From contig NJEK01000039.1 of assembly GCA_002255105.1 (NCBI GenBank), positions 1 through 16,432 of the forward strand: a stretch of 16,432 bases of DNA, read 5' to 3'. The notes below the pieces were generated by a model, which saw only the letters and a list, made by a program, of their open reading frames with translations, ran no database searches and had not been told where the DNA came from. Both the position numbers and the translations under genes were made by a program. The stretch is from Candidatus Wolframiiraptor sp. EX4484-121. GTDB lineage: Archaea; Thermoproteota; Nitrososphaeria_A; Caldarchaeales; Wolframiiraptoraceae. Below are positions 13,505-16,432 of the stretch, in pieces (the first letter of the stretch is position 1; every line of letters begins with the position of its first letter).

Positions 13505-15026
13505 ACTGTTTAAGATATAGTTCTCGGGTTATCCTGGCGAACCTTAGAGCATAGCCTGAACGATATTTCGGGCTCCTCTGAATCTCGTTATAGGCGACCT
13601 CGACCACTATTTCCGGCTTAACCCTGACCGTGTATCCGTCGTCGCTGAGCTTGAGCTGGAGAAGCTTCTTAGTCATAAGCTCGAACTCCTCGTCAGTCAA
13701 CCCCTTAAACGTCTTACCGACAACCTCGAAGCCGTCGGTTCTGGGGTTGTAGGCTGCGAGATGATAGTTGCTCAGCCATCCAGTCCTCCTCCCATAACCC
13801 CAGTCGGCGGCCACTATAACTAGGTCCAGGTTCTCAGCAGGCTTTATCTTGAGCCAAAGCCTCTCCCTCCTCCCAGGCCTGTATGGGGAGTCCAGCCTCT
13901 TCGCCATCAGACCCTCATGGCCTTCCTCGATAGCCTTTTCGAGGAAGTCCTTAACCACCTTTGGATCCGATGTTATTATCCGGGGAGCCAGTAGCCTCGA
14001 ATCGACCTTCTCGCTCAGGATCCTCCACCTCTCCTCATATGGTTTATCGAGCAGCTCGACCCCATCCAAGTATAGGATGTCGAAGACTTGGAGCTTTAGG
14101 GGGATCTCCTCGATCTTTTCGTAAACCCCCCTAACCCTCCTAAATCTCCGCAGGAGTTCTTGGAATGGTAGGGGTCTTCCGCCCCTATCGACCGCTATAA
14201 CCTCTCCATCCAAGACGATCTCCTTAACTTCCTTGACCCCCTCTCTCACCTGCCTGACCACGTCTGGGATGCTCTCGGTCACCTCGTTCAATCTCCTCGA
14301 ATAGACCTTGACCACCCCATCCCTCATGTGTATCTGAACCCTCGCCCCATCGAACTTGTATTCGAAGGCCATTGGCCTGCCGATGGACTTCAAGAGCTCG
14401 TCGACATCGTTGCAGATCTCGGCGAGCATGGGTCTCAGCGGGTTGAAGATCTTGAGCCTAACCTCCTCGATCGCCTTCCTCCCACCCTCCATGGCTATCC
14501 TAACCAATTCGTCGAGCCTGCCTAGGAGCATGTAGGCCCTCTGGACGAAATTTAGATCCGCTCCGGTGAGCTCCGCCAAAGCCTCCAACAGGATACCCTC
14601 ATTAACCCCGTGCTGCATCTCGCCGATTATCTGCTTAAATAGCCACTTCCGCTCAAGCTCGCTCATCCTCGTGATCAGAGACCTGAGTAAGGCGACCTTC
14701 CTATTCCTCGAACCCGGCCCACTTATCTCGGCTATCCTCCTAAGGGTTGAGGAGACCTCGAGTATCGTCGGAGGCTCCTCGCCGCCCAACAGGGATTGGC
14801 CGGACTCTTCGAGTAGATCCATTATGGTCGCGAAGTTCACCTCAAGCTTCCTCTCACTACCCTCGGGCAAAGCTCTACCTATTAGAAGGAGCGCGGCCGC
14901 CGGAGCCTCCACGGAGTCCAATCTCCTTAGGAATCTCGCGACCTGTGAGACCTTATCCTTTCTACCGCTTAAGATCGTGAGCTTCTCGCAGACCCCCGCG
15001 AGCTCCCTGAACCTAGTCCTAGCCAT
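13455..15026 (-). CDS. lig: ATP-dependent DNA ligase lacking motif VI
   Basis: The replicative ligase of archaea seals nicks by Lys-AMP chemistry. The 523 aa include an N-terminal DNA-binding domain (about 1-195), then the nucleotidyltransferase core: motif I KFDGARV with nucleophile Lys224, motif III KLQVFDILYL (311-320), motif IV EGLMAKRL (371-378), motif V WLKIKP (391-396), and an OB domain (about 400-500). After SPKYRSGYALRFARI (485-499) most archaeal ligases continue with R-x-DDK (motif VI) and about 15 more residues before a final helix. Here ITR joins directly to ELYLKQFRRKG, an in-frame loss of about 19 residues. The family is usually 550-600 aa. ATG 15026 starts 1 nt after the hsp20 stop, so the two are coupled. 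Confidence 0.95.
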   Translation of the reverse strand: MARTRFRELAGVCEKLTILSGRKDKVSQVARFLRRLDSVEAPAAALLLIGRALPEGSERKLEVNFATIMDLLEESGQSLLGGEEPPTILEVSSTLRRIAEISGPGSRNRKVALLRSLITRMSELERKWLFKQIIGEMQHGVNEGILLEALAELTGADLNFVQRAYMLLGRLDELVRIAMEGGRKAIEEVRLKIFNPLRPMLAEICNDVDELLKSIGRPMAFEYKFDGARVQIHMRDGVVKVYSRRLNEVTESIPDVVRQVREGVKEVKEIVLDGEVIAVDRGGRPLPFQELLRRFRRVRGVYEKIEEIPLKLQVFDILYLDGVELLDKPYEERWRILSEKVDSRLLAPRIITSDPKVVKDFLEKAIEEGHEGLMAKRLDSPYRPGRRERLWLKIKPAENLDLVIVAADWGYGRRTGWLSNYHLAAYNPRTDGFEVVGKTFKGLTDEEFELMTKKLLQLKLSDDGYTVRVKPEIVVEVAYNEIQRSPKYRSGYALRFARITRELYLKQFRRKGSLTEDLLSGRR

Positions 15027-15027
15027 A

Positions 15028-15486
15028 TCACTCTACTTTAACCGCAACTCCCTTGGGCTTCTGAACAGGTATCCTCACCACCAAGACTCCGTCCCTGAAG
15101 GCGGCCTTAGCCCTCTCCGCGTCAACGTCCTTTGGAAGTGGTACCACCGCCCTATAACCCCTGCTCTTGAATAGGGAGTACTTTGGGACGGTCTTCTTGA
15201 GCTCTTCGGAGAAGCCCGCATCGACCTCGACCTCCCTCTCCCTAACCCTAAGATCTATTGACTCCTTTGACGCCGCCGGGAGCTCCATCACGACCACAAC
15301 CTCATCTCCATCGACGTAGGTCTCGCTTACAGGCCTCCTATACCCGCTTGGGGTTATGTAGGTTGCGAGCCTTATCGGCGACGCGGCCGACTCAACGAGC
15401 TTCGAGATCTCCTCCGAGACCTCCCTAGTGATTCTATCCACGAGCCTCTCTATACTCCTATCCCAATCTCTAAAGGTTCCGCTCAT
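15028..15486 (-). CDS. hsp20: Hsp20/alpha-crystallin small heat-shock protein
   Basis: 152 aa. The N-terminal arm (about 1-50) is helical and charged. The alpha-crystallin domain (about 52-142) begins PVSETYVDGDEVVVVMELPAA and contains DLRVREREVEVDAG, then the closing DGVLVVRIPV strand. The C-terminal tail is short (QKPKGVAVKVE) without a clear I-x-I motif, though VAVKV may serve. Such proteins form oligomers that hold unfolded proteins during heat stress. ATG 15486 is the earliest start after an in-frame TGA. Upstream on the minus strand are two TATA-like boxes (about 15512 and 15531) and a GGAGG (15500-15504). It shares a transcript with lig and a divergent promoter region with the M50 protease gene. 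Confidence 0.93.
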   Translation of the reverse strand: MSGTFRDWDRSIERLVDRITREVSEEISKLVESAASPIRLATYITPSGYRRPVSETYVDGDEVVVVMELPAASKESIDLRVREREVEVDAGFSEELKKTVPKYSLFKSRGYRAVVPLPKDVDAERAKAAFRDGVLVVRIPVQKPKGVAVKVE

Positions 15487-15594
15487 GACTCATCAATTGC
15501 CTCCGCTCCATTTAACCATTCCATATGCTTAAATCTAGCCCCAGAAGATTAAATTTTAAAGGCTTGAATAAAGGATCTTGACGGAGGGCTTGGC
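15487..15594. promoter_or_regulatory. Divergent promoter region: hsp20-lig and AN1/M50 protease
   Basis: The 108-bp gap holds, for the minus strand, GATTTAAGC (15527-15535) and GGTTAAATGG (about 15508-15517). For the plus strand it holds TTAAATTTTAAAGG (15549-15562) and a GGAGGG Shine-Dalgarno at 15583-15588, six nt before the TTG start at 15595. The palindromic AAATTTTAAA core could serve both directions. Confidence 0.5.
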
Positions 15595-16389
15595 TTGACT
15601 AAGTGCGAGGTCTGTGGAAAGGAGGTCCTGATGCCATTTAAATGCCCATACTGCGGAGGATACTTCTGCGCGGAGCACAGGCTTCCAGAGAAACATAACT
15701 GTCCAGGACTCTACGCAGCGGCCTCACCCTATGAGAAGGAGTGGAAGGAGAGGAGGAGGATGATTAGATTGGAGGAGGAGCGGAGGATCTTGGCCAAGAG
15801 GAGGGTGGCGAGGAGGGAGGCCCTACACCTAACGGCCGGAGCCCTAATAGTGATTCTCGCGGGTCTATCCCTCATAAACTTCAACCTACGCCTGAGGTGG
15901 TATATTCTATTGAGCTTCATCCTAGGATTCTTGGCCTCCTTCCTGATCCACGAGCTCGCCCACCGATACTCGGCTAGAAGCCACGGACTTTCGGCCGGAT
16001 TCAGGCTCGATCCAATGGGATCGATCTTGACGATCATAACCTCGATACCCTACATACCATTCAAGATAATCGCCCCCGGAGCCGTCGTGATCTCGGGCAT
16101 CGCTCCCATACCGGTCATGGGCTCGATAGCCCTCGCAGGCCCCCTCTCGAACATAATCCTCTCAGCGGTCTTCTACATTGGCTCCCACATCTTCCTCAAG
16201 GCGATCTGGATTGGATGGCTCCATTACGTTCTAAGAATACTGGCATCCCTAAACGCTTTCATAGCCTTCTTCAACCTCCTACCCTTCGGAGCCCTAGATG
16301 GGAGGAAGATAATCGCATGGAGTCCGGCGAGGTGGGCCACGGCCTTCGCTGTAAGCATAATACTCCTAATCATCGGATACATGGCATAG
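15595..16389 (+). CDS. AN1 zinc finger fused to an M50 (site-2 protease-like) membrane protease
   Basis: 264 aa. Residues about 4-36 form an AN1-type zinc finger (CEVCGKE, CPYCGGYFCAEH, HNC; ligands C4, C7, C17, C20, C25, H28, H34, C36). A charged helical linker (about 45-76, KEWKERRRMIRLEEERR) leads to membrane segments at about 78-98 and 102-126. The second carries HELAHRY (119-125), the metalloprotease HExxH site. A later segment has NLLPFGALDGRK (227-238), the family's distal N/D-PxxxLDG metal ligand, here with the LDG Asp235. More membrane helices lie at about 173-197, 205-228 and 246-263. Such proteases cut proteins inside the membrane. The start is TTG 15595 behind GGAGGG. The AN1 finger faces the cytosol and may bind ubiquitin-like or ribosomal partners (inference). 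Confidence 0.88.
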   Translation: MTKCEVCGKEVLMPFKCPYCGGYFCAEHRLPEKHNCPGLYAAASPYEKEWKERRRMIRLEEERRILAKRRVARREALHLTAGALIVILAGLSLINFNLRLRWYILLSFILGFLASFLIHELAHRYSARSHGLSAGFRLDPMGSILTIITSIPYIPFKIIAPGAVVISGIAPIPVMGSIALAGPLSNIILSAVFYIGSHIFLKAIWIGWLHYVLRILASLNAFIAFFNLLPFGALDGRKIIAWSPARWATAFAVSIILLIIGYMA

Positions 16390-16401
16390 CTGTTCTGGGG
16401 G

Positions 16402-16432
16402 TGGTGGGGCCGCTGGGATTCGAACCCAGGAC
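16402..16432 (-). tRNA. 3' part of a tRNA (tentatively tRNA-Pro)
   Basis: The minus strand shows a T arm, CTGGG stem, TTCGAAT loop, CCCAG stem (16429-16413), then acceptor strand CGGCCCC (16412-16406), discriminator A (16405) and an encoded CCA (16404-16402). The 5' side and anticodon lie beyond the window. An acceptor pairing with GGGGCCG and discriminator A fits archaeal tRNA-Pro, but without the anticodon this is only a guess. Confidence 0.85.

Overview
The window is archaeal chromosome. The evidence is an archaeal-type secE-spt5-uL11-uL1-uL10 operon, a NAC protein with a UBA tail, eL33 (L35Ae), an MBF1-like HTH, an archaeal-type HflX, an archaeal ATP-dependent DNA ligase, a stand-alone PUA protein of the archaeosine transglycosylase type, TATA-like boxes 25-31 bp upstream of several starts, and short or absent 5' leaders. 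Frequent TTG/GTG starts and heavy AGG/AGA/ATA codon use suggest a thermophile, perhaps in the TACK group (Bathyarchaeia/Aigarchaeota-like). That placement is inference; no single gene here fixes the lineage.

Layout. 1-653 (minus) is the N-terminal part of a CPBP membrane protease that runs off the window. 686-3335 (minus) is the Sec/Spt5/ribosomal-protein operon; uL10 is short and rpl12 is not next to it. 3466-5152 (plus) holds the most unusual locus: a winged-HTH + ATP-cone protein whose C-terminal half resembles anaerobic ribonucleotide reductase (NrdD), overlapping by 17 nt a second ORF that resembles a later part of NrdD and stops before the zinc/glycyl-radical region. 5149-7586 (minus) carries NAC, a PUA protein, HflX and an MBF1-like regulator. 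7632-9047 (plus) is a secreted, membrane-anchored DUF2330-type protein. 9022-9645 (minus) holds DUF116 and a 46-aa ORF. 9731-9832 (plus) is a 33-aa extremely acidic mini-ORF. 9863-12089 (minus) has a HemK-like methyltransferase, AsnRS and a tRNA-binding-domain protein. 12232-12456 (plus) is a Lys/Arg-rich H1-tail-like protein. 12506-13102 (minus) is an unknown four-helix membrane protein. Then come eL33 (plus), DNA ligase and Hsp20 (minus), an AN1-zinc-finger/M50 membrane protease (plus), and the 3' end of a tRNA (minus).

Theme: most genes serve translation, nascent-chain handling and secretion (SecE, NAC, uL1/uL10/uL11, eL33, HflX, HemK, AsnRS, tRNA). Several otherwise conserved proteins look pared down: uL10 lacks part of the stalk spine and the acidic tail, HflX has a broken N-terminal domain, DNA ligase lacks motif VI, and the MBF1-like protein lacks its zinc ribbon. 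Either this genome tolerates compact versions or the assembly contains small deletions. No intergenic stretch exceeds about 135 bp. No CRISPR array, insertion sequence or rRNA gene was seen.
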